In this document: piece after piece, positions 7,854 through 16,317 of the stretch
Numbering within the stretch: position 1 is the stretch's first letter
How the letters are laid out: every line of letters starts with the position of its first letter
DNA from: Micrococcus terreus
GTDB lineage: Bacteria > Actinomycetota > Actinomycetes > Actinomycetales > Micrococcaceae
Assembly (NCBI RefSeq): GCF_900116905.1
Contig: NZ_FPCG01000001.1
Location: 1 to 64,000 of the forward strand
Reading direction: 5' to 3'
Length of the DNA stretch: 64,000 nt
Translations under genes and position numbers: made by a program
The notes under the pieces: generated by a model
The model's database searches: none
What the model saw: only the letters and a program-made list of their open reading frames with translations
Told to the model about the DNA's origin: nothing

Positions 7854-9598
7854 GCCACACCGAGACTCCTGAGGAGCCCGTGAAGCAGCCGACGACTCCG
7901 CCGACTCCCGCCTCGACGCCAGCCAAGAACCGCGCGCGTCAGGACGTGGCCCAGCCGGATCTGGGCTTCTGGGGCATGCTGCGCTTCGCCTGGACTCAGC
8001 TGACCAGCATGCGCACCGCCCTGATGCTTCTGCTGCTGCTTGCCGTGGCCGCCGTGCCCGGATCCCTGTTCCCGCAGCGCCCGGCCGGCCCGCAGATCGT
8101 GGAGGACTATCTCCGGGACAATCCCACGCTGGGCCCCATCCTGGACAGCCTGCAACTGTTCGACGTCTACTCCTCGGTCTGGTTCTCGGCCATCTACCTG
8201 TTGCTGTTCATCTCGCTGATCGGCTGTGTGCTGCCCCGCGCCATCCAGCACGCCAAGGTGTTGCGCTCAGCTCCGCCACGCACCCCGCGCCGCCTGTCCC
8301 GGCTCCCGGAGAGCGGCCAGGTGGCACTGGAGTCGGACGGGCCCGCCCCCGCAGAGGCGGTGGAGCAGGCCGCCCGCTGGCTGAAGAAGCGCGGGTACCG
8401 CACCGAGGTCCGGCAGGAGGCCGACGGCGGTGCCTCCGTGGGCGCCGAGCGCGGCTACCTGCGCGAGATCGGCAACATCGTCTTCCACCTCTCTCTGGTG
8501 GGCGTGCTGGCGTTCATGGCCGCCGGGTCCTTCCTGACCTACCGCGGCCAGAAGATCCTGGTGGAGGGCGAGGGCTTCGCCAACACCCTGGTCGCCTATG
8601 ACGCCTTCACCCCCGGCAGCGCCTTCAGCGAGGACCGGTTGACCCCGTTCTCCATGACGCTGACCGGCTTCGAGGCCGTCTTCGACCGTGAGTCCGAGAC
8701 CCACTACGGCCAGCCCCTGGACTTCACCGCCACCCTGGATGTGCGGCGCGGTCCGGGCGAGCCCGTGGAGTCCACCGAGCTGAAGGTCAACCACCCCCTG
8801 GACATCAACGGGGCCCGGGTCTACCTGGTCGGCAACGGCTACGCCCCGGAGGTGACCGTGCGGGACGGCAACGGGGACATCGCCTTCCAGGGTCCGGTGA
8901 TCGGACGCGTGCAGGACCAGGTGTACACCTCCCTGATGGTCATCAAGGCCCCGGACGCGCAGCCGGACCAGCTGGGCTTCGTCGGCTTCTTCGTGCCCAC
9001 CGCGTACACCGGGGAGGACGGGGTGGCCGTCTCGATCGACCCCGAGCTCTACAACCCCGAGCTGAACCTGAACTCGTACTACGGCGACCTCGGGCTGGAC
9101 GAGGGCACCCCGCAGAACGTCTACGTCCTGGACACTGAGAGCCTCACCGAGCTGAACTCGCGCACCCTGGACGCCGGCGGCATCACCCTGACGCCCGGGG
9201 AGTCCTACGAGCTGCCCGAGGGGAAGGGGTCCATCTCCTTCGACGGCGTCAAGCGCTACGTCGGCCTGGACATCCACCACGACCCCACCAAATGGGCCGT
9301 CGGCTTCTTCGCCATCACCTCCATGCTCGGCCTGGGCGTGAGCCTGTTCGTGCGCCGCCGCCGGGTATGGGTTCGTGGCGCCACCGGGCCGGACGGGCGC
9401 ACACTGGTGGAGTACGGACTGCTCGCCCGCGGCGAGGAGTTCGGCCTGCGCGAGGAGAACCTGGCCCTGCGCCGTCAGATGGAGAAGATGTGGCCGGTGC
9501 AGGCACCGGACCAGATTCCCGACGACGGCCCCTCGCCGCGCGCGTCCACCGCACCTTCCGCCCGCACCTCTTCTGATTCCACAGATCGACCGGAGTGA
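7850..9598 (+). CDS. resB: Cytochrome c biogenesis protein ResB (Ccs1)
   Basis: With CcsB this forms the system II complex that carries haem across the membrane and joins it to apocytochrome c. 582 residues: a Pro/Thr-rich N-terminal tail, three early membrane helices (TALMLLLLLAVAAVPGSLFPQ, SAIYLLLFISLIGCVLP, and IVFHLSLVGVLAFMAAGSF), a large extracytoplasmic domain, and a last helix WAVGFFAITSMLGLGVSLFV. The TTG start at 7850 overlaps the ccdA stop; no ATG or GTG fits better. The C-terminal 50 residues are hydrophilic and disordered and contain a copy of the recurrent motif (QIPDDGPSPR), outside the conserved ResB fold. Confidence 0.92.
   Translation: MSHTETPEEPVKQPTTPPTPASTPAKNRARQDVAQPDLGFWGMLRFAWTQLTSMRTALMLLLLLAVAAVPGSLFPQRPAGPQIVEDYLRDNPTLGPILDSLQLFDVYSSVWFSAIYLLLFISLIGCVLPRAIQHAKVLRSAPPRTPRRLSRLPESGQVALESDGPAPAEAVEQAARWLKKRGYRTEVRQEADGGASVGAERGYLREIGNIVFHLSLVGVLAFMAAGSFLTYRGQKILVEGEGFANTLVAYDAFTPGSAFSEDRLTPFSMTLTGFEAVFDRESETHYGQPLDFTATLDVRRGPGEPVESTELKVNHPLDINGARVYLVGNGYAPEVTVRDGNGDIAFQGPVIGRVQDQVYTSLMVIKAPDAQPDQLGFVGFFVPTAYTGEDGVAVSIDPELYNPELNLNSYYGDLGLDEGTPQNVYVLDTESLTELNSRTLDAGGITLTPGESYELPEGKGSISFDGVKRYVGLDIHHDPTKWAVGFFAITSMLGLGVSLFVRRRRVWVRGATGPDGRTLVEYGLLARGEEFGLREENLALRRQMEKMWPVQAPDQIPDDGPSPRASTAPSARTSSDSTDRPE
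9512..9532 (+). repeat. Recurrent motif copy in the resB 3' tail
   Basis: Identical over 21 bases to 3798-3818. It encodes part of the non-conserved ResB C-terminus. Confidence 0.6.
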
Positions 9599-9600
9599 CC

Positions 9601-10713
9601 ATGCAGAGCATCAACCTGGAACTGGCCGGCTACAGCGACCTGTTCATGCTGATCGCGGCGTTCATCTACGCCGCCGCGTTCATCCTGTTCACGCTGGATG
9701 TCTCCACCTCCTCCAAGACCATCCGCACGCTGGAGGCCGACCTGGCCCGCCAGCACACCGGAGCCCAGGCGAGTGCGCGCTCCGGTGCGCGAGACCGGGA
9801 ACTGGTGGGGGCCGGCGTCGGGACCTCCGGGGTGGATGCACCGCGCACCGGGACCGCTGCCGCCACCGCTGAGGACGCCGCGCTGACCGCCCGTGCGGAC
9901 GATGAGCTCGTGGACGACGACATGGACTACACCGGGTCCGTGAAGCGGCCGCTGGCCAATGTGGGCGTGGCGCTGACCGTGATCGCCACGGCCGTGCACG
10001 CCTTCGCGGTGATCGCGCGCGGGGTGGCCGCCCACCGTGTCCCGTGGGGCAACATGTACGAGTTCTGCACCACCGGCGCCCTGCTGGTCTCGGTGGTGTT
10101 CCTGCTGTTCCTGCTGCGCAAGGACCTGCGGTTCCTGGGGACCTTCGTGACCGGCCTGGTGGTCATCATGATGTGCGCCGCGACTATGGGCTTCCCCACG
10201 CCGGTGGCGCACCTGCAGCCGGCCCTGCAGTCGCCGTGGATCATCATCCACGTGTCCATCGCCGTGCTGGCCTCCGCACTGTTCACCCTGACCTTCGCCA
10301 TGAGCGTGCTCCAGCTGCTGCAGCACCGCCGCGAGGCCGCCGTGAAGGCCGGCACCGCCTCCGGCCGCTCCTCGGCGTTCCTGCGCATGGTGCCCTCCGC
10401 GCTGAGCCTGGAGAACTGGTCCTACCGCATCAACGCCATCTCGTTCGTGATGTGGACGTTCACCGTGATCGCCGGCGCCATCTGGGCCGAGGCCGCCTGG
10501 GGTCGGTACTGGGGCTGGGACACCAAGGAGGTCTGGTCCTTCGTGATCTGGGTGGTCTACGCCGGCTACCTGCACGCCCGCGCCACCCGCGGCTGGACCG
10601 GGGACCGCGCCGCCTGGCTGTCGATCATCGGCTACCTGTGTGTGATCTTCAACTTCGCCGTGGTCAACACCCTGTTCCCCGGCCTGCACTCCTACGCCGG
10701 CATCCCCGAGTGA
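9601..10713 (+). CDS. ccsB: Cytochrome c biogenesis protein CcsB/ResC (haem handling, WWD domain)
   Basis: Membrane partner of ResB; its tryptophan-rich WWD motif presents haem for attachment to apocytochrome c. The motif reads WGRYWGWDTKEVWSFV near residue 300, with conserved His residues in flanking helices (AVHAF, PWIIIHV). 370 residues. CGGAG lies 6 bases before the ATG at 9601; a GTG two codons upstream (9595) is possible. A hydrophilic insert of about 80 residues after the first helix (Ala/Arg/Asp-rich, poorly structured) is typical of actinobacterial members. It is last in the operon, followed by a large hairpin at 10756-10817. Confidence 0.92.
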   Translation: MQSINLELAGYSDLFMLIAAFIYAAAFILFTLDVSTSSKTIRTLEADLARQHTGAQASARSGARDRELVGAGVGTSGVDAPRTGTAAATAEDAALTARADDELVDDDMDYTGSVKRPLANVGVALTVIATAVHAFAVIARGVAAHRVPWGNMYEFCTTGALLVSVVFLLFLLRKDLRFLGTFVTGLVVIMMCAATMGFPTPVAHLQPALQSPWIIIHVSIAVLASALFTLTFAMSVLQLLQHRREAAVKAGTASGRSSAFLRMVPSALSLENWSYRINAISFVMWTFTVIAGAIWAEAAWGRYWGWDTKEVWSFVIWVVYAGYLHARATRGWTGDRAAWLSIIGYLCVIFNFAVVNTLFPGLHSYAGIPE

Positions 10714-10755
10714 TCTGAGGGGCGGGGCTGGGGGCGTCGCCACAACCGTCACCAC

Positions 10756-10817
10756 AACGTGAGGCTGGGAATCACCGGTCCTGCTCCGGCCGGACCCCCG
10801 ATTCCCAGCCTCACGTT
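10756..10817. terminator. Large bidirectional terminator hairpin after ccsB
   Basis: Perfect 18-base arms (left 10756-10773, right 10800-10817) around a 26-base GC-rich loop, located between the converging ccsB and lipoprotein genes. The rest of 10714-10936 shows no open coding pattern. Confidence 0.65.
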
Positions 10818-10936
10818 CGTCGACGATCGCCGAAGCCCGTTCTGGGGAATCCGCCCGTGGTCGGACCCCCGCCCGCACCCGTTCCCCCGCCCCCGCGCGT
10901 TCCCGGGTCAGCAGTTCCGGGCGCACGGCGTCCGGA

Positions 10937-11581
10937 CTAGGGACTGCTGCCCTCGGAACCGGTGCCGCTGGGCTCGGGGAACGGCTTGGGCCGGCCGTTG
11001 GTGAACTGGGAGCGGTCGTCGTGGGGGTACAGCGGATCGTTGGATCCGTGCATGGGGTCATATTCGGAGCGGGTCATGGTGTGCCCCTCTGGCATGCCCA
11101 GGCAGCTGGTGGTGACCTCAAGCCTGATCCGCGGGCGGCCAGCTGTGGTCCGGTAGGTCAGGTTCAGGCCCATGTCATCTTTGACTGCCTGATAGACGCG
11201 ACCATCGTTGGCACTGGAAACCTGTTGAGTGCTCCATCCTGTGTCCTCGGCATGCCCCTGGACCGCGGCAGCTATGCCGTTGGCCTCCTGCTGATCACCG
11301 TTCGACCGGCCCGCCACTGCAGACCAACGGGTGCTGCGGGATGCCTCCTCTGGAACGGGCGATCCAGAGGAGGTCACTTCCGAGAGCTGCCCCACTGCAT
11401 CCCAGCCAGCCGCTCGGACCAGACCGGGCATGATCTGCTCCACCCGTTCACCCTGCTGGGCCGACAAGGTCTCTGCGTCCACCTCTGATGTGTTCCTGCA
11501 CCCTCCCAGGGCCAATGCTGTGACCATGAGCAATGCTGATGTGGTCCATCGTGTCTTGATCGTGCGTGAACTCGTGCCCAT
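10937..11581 (-). CDS. Putative lipoprotein, function unknown
   Basis: 214 residues. A signal peptide ends in a lipobox LGGC with Cys28, so the protein should be attached to the outer face of the membrane. The mature part has no recognisable domain; it is polar with a tyrosine/proline-rich tail (DPMHGSNDPLYPHDDRS). Base use is less GC-biased than its neighbours, with several A/T third positions, suggesting later acquisition. It begins 4 bases after the stop of a short coding stretch (11586-11735), which may be the end of a lost partner gene. Lipoproteins in this position often pair with secreted effectors, but that is inference. Confidence 0.7.
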   Translation of the reverse strand: MGTSSRTIKTRWTTSALLMVTALALGGCRNTSEVDAETLSAQQGERVEQIMPGLVRAAGWDAVGQLSEVTSSGSPVPEEASRSTRWSAVAGRSNGDQQEANGIAAAVQGHAEDTGWSTQQVSSANDGRVYQAVKDDMGLNLTYRTTAGRPRIRLEVTTSCLGMPEGHTMTRSEYDPMHGSNDPLYPHDDRSQFTNGRPKPFPEPSGTGSEGSSP

Positions 11582-11585
11582 GCGC

Positions 11586-11735
11586 TCAGCGTTCCAGATT
11601 CGGCACGGGCACGGTCTCCGGCTTGCCTGGACCGTACGCCGGGTTCATCCGAAGGGGCTCTTCGACCCAGGGGCCGCCCCCAGAGTTGTGAGGAACTGGT
11701 TCGACGTACAGGGAGGCCTCGCCGGCGGGGTCCAC
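11586..11735 (-). pseudogene. Short coding remnant or small protein (49 codons)
   Basis: A reading frame from GTG 11735 to TGA 11588-11586 has protein-like codon use and encodes a Pro/Gly-rich segment containing ASLYVEPVPHNSGGGPWVEE and ending KPETVPVPNLER. The frame opens only after a TGA at about 11780. There is no convincing ribosome-binding site. It looks like the C-terminal tail of a larger protein, now cut off, and its stop is 4 bases before the lipoprotein ATG. It could also be a real small gene translated with the lipoprotein. Confidence 0.35.
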
Positions 11736-11787
11736 TCTGCCCGGAGGGCATGGAGACGTCGATGAGGAGAACTCCCCAGGTCACCCG

Positions 11788-12219
11788 TCAGCTGCGCGGG
11801 GGCGTGGTCCCGGTCCCGGGTCCGGAGCTCGGCGCATCCGGGTCCTCGGGCAGGTTCGGGTCCTTCGGCGCGGACCTCTGCTCGCGGGCCCTCAGCTCGG
11901 CCTCGCGGCGGTCCAGCTCTGCCTGGCGGGCCTGCTGGCGGCGCTGGACGTCCAGCTGGCGCAGGAAGGCCTCGTCGTCATCCGGGGAGGACACGCGCGG
12001 GGCCGGTCCGCGTCCGGCGGCCGCAGACTTGGCCTTGTGGGCGCGCCCCAGGAACAGCCACAGCAGTGCCCCGACCACCGGGACCAGCAGCACCACCAGG
12101 ACCCAGGCGGCCTTGGGCATGGCACGGACCTGGTGCTTGGGGGTCATCAGGCACTCCACCAGGGAGTAGATGATCACGCCGGCGGCGACGATGGCCAGGG
12201 GGATGAGGAAGCGGGGCAT
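11788..12219 (-). CDS. PLD nuclease N-terminal domain membrane protein
   Basis: 143 residues. Two hydrophobic helices (residues 5-24 and about 38-58) with the intervening signature ECLMTPKHQVRAMPKAAW match the PLDc_N domain, which normally anchors cardiolipin synthases, here without the catalytic HKD domains. A charged helical region (FLRQLDVQRRQQARQAELDRREAELRAREQ-like, about 85-115) probably forms a coiled coil. The protein is likely a small membrane protein of unknown role; stand-alone copies are common in actinobacteria. A leaderless -10 box lies just upstream. Confidence 0.8.
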   Translation of the reverse strand: MPRFLIPLAIVAAGVIIYSLVECLMTPKHQVRAMPKAAWVLVVLLVPVVGALLWLFLGRAHKAKSAAAGRGPAPRVSSPDDDEAFLRQLDVQRRQQARQAELDRREAELRAREQRSAPKDPNLPEDPDAPSSGPGTGTTPPRS

Positions 12220-12226
12220 GCCCTCC

Positions 12227-12232
12227 AGTCTA
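12227..12232 (-). promoter_or_regulatory. Leaderless -10 box TAGACT of the PLDc_N gene
   Basis: Reads TAGACT on the minus strand, 7 bases before the ATG at 12219. Confidence 0.55.
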
Positions 12233-12350
12233 CGGAGCCGCGGCCTACCCGCAGTCAGCGGTGCGCGGATTCAGCGCACAGGGAAGCCAGTGGACCCCGC
12301 CTCCCCGGCCGGGCACTGGCCGAGTCGAGCCGAGACTGTGCGGTGAGGGT

Positions 12351-12364
12351 CCGTCGTCGGGAAA
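12351..12364 (-). repeat. Recurrent motif copy in an intergenic region
   Basis: Minus-strand TTTCCCGACGACGG between the PLDc_N gene and the DUF4229 gene, outside any coding sequence. This shows that the motif is not a protein feature. Confidence 0.5.
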
Positions 12365-12382
12365 GCTGTCAGGGAGTCTCGG

Positions 12383-12388
12383 TAGACT
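12383..12388 (+). promoter_or_regulatory. Leaderless -10 box TAGACT of the DUF4229 gene
   Basis: Six bases before the GTG at 12395. Confidence 0.55.
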
Positions 12389-12394
12389 TGCCGG

Positions 12395-12730
12395 GTGAAT
12401 CTCTTGAAGTACGCCCTCATCCGCCTGGCCGTGTTCTTCGTGGTCTGGGCTGCGTGCATCCTCCTGGGGACGGGGTGGGTGATCGCCACGGTGATCGCCG
12501 CGCTGGTGGCGCTGGCCACCGGGTACCTGTTCTTCAACCGCCTGCGCCTGGCCGCCGGTCAGGACCTGGCCAACGCCTGGGAGGGGCGCCCGGGGCAGCG
12601 GGGCCGTCAGGAGCAGGCCGACGCGGACGTGGAGGACGCCTACACGCATGGCCGGTACTTCGACCCGGCTCAGGGCCGTCAGGCCGACGGCCGGGCCTCA
12701 GACCAGCAGACCCACCGCGAACAGCACTGA
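12395..12730 (+). CDS. DUF4229 domain membrane protein
   Basis: 111 residues with two membrane helices (about 8-27 and 28-46: AVFFVVWAACILLG and VIATVIAALVALATGYLFF), then FNRLRLAAGQDLA and a hydrophilic tail rich in Gln, Asp and Arg. This is the DUF4229 pattern, an actinobacterial family often beside menA; its function is unknown. The GTG start follows a leaderless -10 box. The last 33 bases overlap the 3' end of menA, which runs the opposite way, so the two transcripts are antisense at their ends. Confidence 0.8.
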   Translation: MNLLKYALIRLAVFFVVWAACILLGTGWVIATVIAALVALATGYLFFNRLRLAAGQDLANAWEGRPGQRGRQEQADADVEDAYTHGRYFDPAQGRQADGRASDQQTHREQH

Positions 12731-13567
12731 GTACACCAGCCCCAGGATCCCCGTCAGCTTCAGCACCGGGATCAGGTCCCGCCGCTCGGTGGAGCGCAGC
12801 ATGGTGAGCGCAGGCTTGACGGCCAGCGCGCCGGCCAGCAGGACCAGCGCCAGCCACGGGTGCTCGCCCACGAACAGCAGCGGCAGCAGGACGGCCACGG
12901 CCACCATCACCAGGTAGGACCAGCGCGCGGCGGTGTCGCCCAGGCGCACGGCCAGGGTGTGCTTGCCGACCTCACGGTCCGTGGGGATGTCCCGGACGTT
13001 GTTGGCCATCAGCAGGGCGGTGGAGATCAGCCCGCAGCCGATGGCCCCGGCCCACGCCTCGCCGCTGACGGTGAGCGCCTGCGTGTACGTGGTGCCGAGG
13101 ACGGCCACCAGCCCGAAGAAGATGAACACGAAGACCTCGCCCAGGCCCAGGTACCCGTAGGGCTTCTTCCCGCCGGTGTAGAACCAGGCGGCAGCCACCG
13201 CCAGGATCCCGACGACGATCAGCCACCAGGTGCCCGGCCACACCACCAGTGCCAGTCCAGCCAGGATGGCCACCCCGAAGCAGGCGAACGCCGCGCGCTT
13301 GACGTGGGCGGCGGGGGCGGCACCGGATCCGGTCAGGCGCAGGGGACCGACACGGACGTCGTCGGTGCCGCGGATCCCGTCCGAGTAGTCGTTGGCGTAG
13401 TTCACGCCGATCTGCAGGGCCAGGGAGACCACCAGCGCCAGCAGGGCCCGGCCCAGGTGGAACCCGCCGAGTTCAGCGGCGGCCGCCGAACCCACGATCA
13501 CCGGCGCGATGGCCAGGGGCAGGGTGCGGAGCCGGGCTCCTTCGATCCACTGGGCGGGCGTGGCCAT
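12698..13567 (-). CDS. menA: 1,4-dihydroxy-2-naphthoate polyprenyltransferase MenA
   Basis: Membrane UbiA-family enzyme that joins the polyprenyl tail to 1,4-dihydroxy-2-naphthoate, giving demethylmenaquinone. 289 residues, about nine helices. The first prenyl-diphosphate/Mg motif is NYANDYSDGIRGTDD at 56-70, and the second is the NNVRDIPTDREVGK region at about 187-200. The N-terminal WIEGARLRTLPLAIAPV is typical of MenA. It sits downstream of an iron-uptake flavoprotein gene and near menE and menB. The downstream end overlaps the DUF4229 gene tail to tail. Confidence 0.93.
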   Translation of the reverse strand: MATPAQWIEGARLRTLPLAIAPVIVGSAAAAELGGFHLGRALLALVVSLALQIGVNYANDYSDGIRGTDDVRVGPLRLTGSGAAPAAHVKRAAFACFGVAILAGLALVVWPGTWWLIVVGILAVAAAWFYTGGKKPYGYLGLGEVFVFIFFGLVAVLGTTYTQALTVSGEAWAGAIGCGLISTALLMANNVRDIPTDREVGKHTLAVRLGDTAARWSYLVMVAVAVLLPLLFVGEHPWLALVLLAGALAVKPALTMLRSTERRDLIPVLKLTGILGLVYSVLFAVGLLV

Positions 13568-13719
13568 GGGCAGGAAGTCCTTCCTCAGGGGGTGTCACGA
13601 CGATGCAGGACAAGGGTGCCGGCGCCTGGGCGGCGGGACCGGACAGTCCATTGTCGCCCATGGGCAGGGCCGGGACAGAACCGTGGTGGTCCTGGGGAGA
13701 GGGGGAGCGGAGCCGGGCG

Positions 13720-14631
13720 TCAGGCCTTCGCCGCTGCGGGAGGCTGCTGGTCCGGGAAGATCATCCCGATCGGCTCGCGCTTCTCCGCCTGGAACGTCTC
13801 CTCGGCGCGGCCGTAGGCCCAGTACGCCGAGAGGGACATCTGCCGACGGTCCACGCCGCGGACATCGCTGAGGTACCGGCGCAGGTCCTTGATCATCTCC
13901 CGCTCGCCGTGGGCGAAGACCTGCACACTGCCCTCGCGCCACTCCAGCTCCATCACGGCGTGGGCCAGTCCGGTGGACTCCGGGGTGAACATCTGTCCGC
14001 GGTGCAGCCAGCGGATCTCGATCCCCTCCGGGGCGGTCAGCTCCAGCTCGTCCTCGGGGCCGGGGACCTCGATCAGTGCGGTGCCCTGGGCGTCGTCCGG
14101 CATGGCCTCGAGCGCCGCGGCGATGGCGGGCACGGCGGACTCGTCCCCGGCGATCAGATGCCAGTCTGCGTCCGGGTCCGGCGCGTAGTTGCCGCCGGGG
14201 CCGGAGAAGACCACGGTGTCCCCGGGCTGGGCGTTGGCCGCCCACGGTCCGGCCAGCCCGTCGTCACCGTGCACCACGAAGTCCACGGTCAGGGTCTGTG
14301 CCTGGTGGTCCACCGAGCGGACGGTGTAGGTGCGGCGGACCGGCATCTTCTCCATCGGGAGGCGTTCGCGCAGCGCGTCCAGGTCATACGGGGGCGTCAG
14401 GCCGAGCGCGGGGTCGGCGAAGAGCAGCTTGATGTACTTGTCCGTGGCGTCCTTGTCCTGGTACTGCGCGAACCCGGGTCCACCCAGGGTCAGCCGGACC
14501 AGATGCGGGGTCAGACGGAGACTCTCCACCACCTCCAGCACCACCTGCGGACGCGGCGGGCGCGGGGGACGACCCCCGGCCTGGGCGGGTGCGGCGGGCT
14601 GTGCAGGGGAGGGCTGGGGCGAAGAAGTCAT
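13720..14631 (-). CDS. Siderophore-interacting protein (ferric-siderophore reductase)
   Basis: FAD-dependent cytoplasmic reductase of the ViuB/SIP family that frees iron from imported ferric siderophores. The FAD-binding motif is RRTYTVR (about 103-109), followed by DFVVHGDDGLAGPWA and the phosphate loop PGDTVVFSGPGG; the C-terminal NAD(P)H-binding part holds LIAGDESAVPAIAAALE and the family signature SAYWAYGRAEE. About 303 residues, the usual length after a disordered Pro/Ala-rich N-terminus. The ATG at 14631 is preferred over a GTG at 14643. A 24-base dyad at 14645-14668 covers the expected promoter and suggests iron-dependent control. Confidence 0.9.
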   Translation of the reverse strand: MTSSPQPSPAQPAAPAQAGGRPPRPPRPQVVLEVVESLRLTPHLVRLTLGGPGFAQYQDKDATDKYIKLLFADPALGLTPPYDLDALRERLPMEKMPVRRTYTVRSVDHQAQTLTVDFVVHGDDGLAGPWAANAQPGDTVVFSGPGGNYAPDPDADWHLIAGDESAVPAIAAALEAMPDDAQGTALIEVPGPEDELELTAPEGIEIRWLHRGQMFTPESTGLAHAVMELEWREGSVQVFAHGEREMIKDLRRYLSDVRGVDRRQMSLSAYWAYGRAEETFQAEKREPIGMIFPDQQPPAAAKA

Positions 14632-14644
14632 GATGGACAGCACG

Positions 14645-14668
14645 TTACGTCATGCATTGCTGATGTAA
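14645..14668 (-). promoter_or_regulatory. Dyad operator upstream of the siderophore reductase gene
   Basis: An imperfect 24-base palindrome with outer half-sites TTACNTCA and TGANGTAA lies 14 bases before the ATG. It does not match the DtxR/IdeR consensus well, so the regulator is uncertain. Confidence 0.45.
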
Positions 14669-14701
14669 AGCCGAGTGTCCTGCGCGGTCGTACTAAGCCG
14701 G

Positions 14702-15895
14702 TCAGTGCTGGTCGGCGAATCGGGCGATCAGCGCCTGGCGGTCGGTCTTGCCGTTGGCCAGCAGGGGCAGCTCCTCCAGGGTCAGCCAGGTCTTCGGGAC
14801 GGCCGCCGGACCGAGCTCGGCGCGAATGGCCTCAGCCGCACCGCGTTCGTCCCACTCACCGGAGCCCAGCGCGACCGCCGCGCAGACGCGGTGGCCCCAG
14901 TCGTCGTCGGGAAGGCCTGCGGCGAAGGCCGCGCGCACCCCGGGCATCTGCTCGAGCACCTGCTGGATGCGGGCGCCGGAGACCTTGATGCCCCCGGTGT
15001 TGATGACGTCGTCCACCCGGCCGGTGACGGTGAGCAGCTGGGTGCCGTCCTCGCGGTTCGTGACGGTGCCGGTGTCCTCGGTGAGGTACCAGCGGGCGGT
15101 GGGATCAGCGGGTGTGCCGGTCCCGAAGTGCGTGGCCGTGCGCTCAGGGTCGGCGAGGTACCCGGCGGCGACCATGGGTCCGGACAGACGCAGCCGAGGC
15201 GTGCCGGACTCCGGGTCCGGCACCAGGTCCGCGTGAACGCCGTCCAGGGGGACGCCGTCATAGACGCAGCCGCCGCAGGTCTCGCTCATCCCGTAGGTCA
15301 GGTGCAGGGGCAGGTTCGCCTCGGCCGCGCGCTCGCGGATGGTGTCCGGCGTGCGGGCGCCGCCGATCAGGATGGCATCGAACCGGCGCAGGGCCTCGAC
15401 TCCGAGGGTCCCTGCGGCGGGATCGAGTAGGCGTGCGAGCTGGGTGGGGACCAGGGAGACGGCCTGGAAACCGGTGCCAGGCACCTGCTGGGCGGCCTCG
15501 GCGAACCGCTCTGGGGTGAAGGTGCCGGGCGGCAGGAGCGTGGGGGTGGTGCCGGCGTGGATGGAGCGTGAGAGCACGGCGAGCCCGGCCACATAGTGCA
15601 GGCTCAGCGCGAGCAGCCAGTGGCCCTCGCCGCCCAGCCGCGCAGCCGTGGCGGTGGACGAGGCGGCCAGGGCTTCGGCTGTCAGCAGGGTCTGCTTAGG
15701 GGTTCCGGTGGAGCCGGAGGTCCTCACGACGGCGGCCACTCCAAGTGTGCTGCCAGCGGCGGTCTCGCGGGCCTCCGGGCGGGTGACGGTGCGCCCGTCC
15801 TCGGTGAACTCGACCGGCGGACCGGAGCCGTCCAGGGCGGCGGCGAGTGAGGTCCGGGCAGTGAGGAGCGCGGTGGGGGTGAGGTAGGAGGTCAT
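14702..15895 (-). CDS. menE: o-Succinylbenzoate-CoA ligase MenE
   Basis: Adenylate-forming enzyme that activates o-succinylbenzoate with CoA for ring closure by MenB. It shows the AMP-binding motif VVRTSGSTGTPKQ (about 53-65), the A5 region HLTYGMSETCGG, the hinge VTGRVDDVINTGGIKV, and the C-terminal catalytic lysine in LLANGKTDRQAL. 397 residues, shorter than many ligases but normal for actinobacterial MenE. Its ATG overlaps the stop of a VapC-type toxin gene (ATGA), so menE is apparently translated from the toxin-antitoxin transcript. MenB lies 1.5 kb upstream in the same direction. Confidence 0.9.
   Translation of the reverse strand: MTSYLTPTALLTARTSLAAALDGSGPPVEFTEDGRTVTRPEARETAAGSTLGVAAVVRTSGSTGTPKQTLLTAEALAASSTATAARLGGEGHWLLALSLHYVAGLAVLSRSIHAGTTPTLLPPGTFTPERFAEAAQQVPGTGFQAVSLVPTQLARLLDPAAGTLGVEALRRFDAILIGGARTPDTIRERAAEANLPLHLTYGMSETCGGCVYDGVPLDGVHADLVPDPESGTPRLRLSGPMVAAGYLADPERTATHFGTGTPADPTARWYLTEDTGTVTNREDGTQLLTVTGRVDDVINTGGIKVSGARIQQVLEQMPGVRAAFAAGLPDDDWGHRVCAAVALGSGEWDERGAAEAIRAELGPAAVPKTWLTLEELPLLANGKTDRQALIARFADQH
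14902..14913 (-). repeat. Partial recurrent motif copy within menE
   Basis: Minus-strand TTCCCGACGACG, encoding LPDDD before the conserved WGH of MenE. This copy may simply reflect codons for a natural acidic loop. Confidence 0.3.
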
Positions 15896-16317
15896 GTCTT
15901 GTCAAGGGGGGAGTAGGTGACTACTCGCACGTCCAGGCCCTCGATGCCCGTGAAGTCGTCCGGATTCGCAGTGTAGACCGGGAGTCCACGCGACATGGCC
16001 GTGGCGGCGATCATGGCGTCGTAGGCGCGGGCAGTGGTCTTCCGGCCCTGGGCACGCAGGGACGATGACACGGCGCCGAAGGATCGAGCGGCAGCAGCGT
16101 CAAAGGGGATCGGCTCGAAGTCAGCTTCGGCCTGCTGGAGATGAGCCTGTCTGACGGTGCGATCTCTGTCCGTTCGAGCAACGAGAGGCCCGACAGACAG
16201 CTCCGCCAGGGTGACCGCGGTGATGAGGGGCTCGGCAGGAAGCGAACTCGGGTCCAGCGCAGCCAGGTCGATGACGGCGGAGGTGTCGAGGACACCTTGA
16301 TCAGCAGGACGATTCAC
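15892..16317 (-). CDS. vapC: PIN-domain ribonuclease toxin (VapC family)
   Basis: 141-residue PIN-domain protein; VapC toxins cleave tRNA or rRNA when free of antitoxin. The four acidic metal ligands fit the family: D11 (VLDTSAVIDLA), E39 (TLAELSVG), D100 (AYDAMIAATA) and D120 (ANPDDF). Its ATG overlaps the antitoxin stop, and its stop overlaps menE's ATG, so antitoxin, toxin and menE form one coupled unit. A/T use in third positions is higher than in menE, hinting at acquisition. Substrate specificity cannot be read from sequence. Confidence 0.88.
   Translation of the reverse strand: MNRPADQGVLDTSAVIDLAALDPSSLPAEPLITAVTLAELSVGPLVARTDRDRTVRQAHLQQAEADFEPIPFDAAAARSFGAVSSSLRAQGRKTTARAYDAMIAATAMSRGLPVYTANPDDFTGIEGLDVRVVTYSPLDKT

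Noticed and set aside
13568-13719. A gene between menA and the siderophore reductase
   Set aside because: The 152 bases give no frame with a start, ribosome-binding site and coherent product; AGGAAG-TC-CTTCCT near 13573 is a short dyad only.
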